A stretch of DNA of 52,772 nucleotides from the NCBI GenBank assembly GCA_900314445.1, contig OMVA01000094.1, positions 1 to 52,772 of the forward strand. The letters are read 5' to 3'. The notes beneath the pieces were generated by a model. That model did no database searches and was not told the origin of the DNA. It worked only from the letters and a program-made list of their open reading frames with translations. Shown here one piece after another: positions 52,711 through 52,772 of this stretch; the first letter of the stretch is position 1, and each line of letters starts with the position of its first letter. Source of the stretch: an uncultured Lachnospiraceae bacterium (GTDB lineage Bacteria > Bacillota > Clostridia > Lachnospirales > Lachnospiraceae). Both the position numbers and the translations under genes were made by a program.

Positions 52711-52772
52711 AAATTGGGGCTGTGAAATAATCAGTCCATGAAAAAAAAAGAGAAGTAATAGCTGGAAACAGC

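Overview
The window is almost wholly a surface-polysaccharide assembly locus of a low-to-moderate G+C anaerobic Firmicute, most likely a Lachnospiraceae member of the Butyrivibrio/Pseudobutyrivibrio kind. That placing is inferred from protein style (large multidomain GT2 enzymes, DUF2142 and GT-C type membrane proteins, an LTA-synthase-like enzyme), strong AGGAGG-type ribosome binding sites and AT-rich codon use; no rRNA or housekeeping gene is present to confirm it. Nearly every gene is on the minus strand, with short gaps and TAATG or ATGA stop/start overlaps. The exceptions are one plus-strand IS3-family element (34063-35334) and a truncated plus-strand ORF at the right edge.

Layout, in transcription order from the right. 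(1) 52176 to 31447 is visibly AT-rich. A promoter at 52224-52252 leads into a DUF1972 rhamnosyltransferase-like enzyme, a GT4, a Wzm/Wzt ABC exporter (pair 2, whose ATPase has a long charged linker), a pyruvyltransferase, a coiled-coil/GT2/GT4 enzyme, a GDP-D-glycero-D-manno-heptose pathway (HddA, fused HddC-GmhB, GmhA), GT-C-like membrane proteins, an acyltransferase, an IS element that has destroyed a DegT-type aminotransferase, and an LTA-synthase-like phosphoglycerol transferase ending at a strong terminator. (2) 31304 to 27798: a polyprenyl-phosphate sugar phosphotransferase whose true start appears to be ATT, followed by membrane proteins. (3) 27715 to 20720: Wzm/Wzt pair 1, a methyltransferase, and a giant protein with kinase-like, coiled-coil and two GT2 domains. 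Together the last two reproduce the domain order of the chain-terminating ruler enzyme WbdD. (4) 20677 to 795, richer in G+C: polyprenyl-phosphate glycosyltransferases, GT-C-like membrane proteins, several GT2 enzymes, FdtA/FdtB-type dTDP-3-amino-3,6-dideoxyhexose genes, a Wzx flippase, a TagB/TagF-like glycerophosphotransferase, a GNAT and a terminal GT2.

How it may work together: the initiating phosphotransferase and the rhamnosyltransferase-like enzyme would start lipid-linked chains, the GT2/GT4 enzymes would extend them, and polyprenyl-phosphate-sugar synthases plus GT-C-like proteins would add side groups outside the membrane. Heptose, 3-amino-dideoxyhexose, pyruvate, acyl and glycerol-phosphate modifications are all encoded. 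Three export routes (two ABC exporters, one flippase) in one cluster suggest more than one glycan, or a mosaic built by recombination; the change in base composition and the IS/pseudogene scar support the latter.

The most unusual items are the split WbdD-like capping module in what looks like a Gram-positive, the two elaborated ABC exporters (one permease with an extracytoplasmic domain, one ATPase with a coiled-coil-like linker), the ATT start, and short tandem repeats between genes, several of which are copies of a gene's own 3' end including its stop codon.
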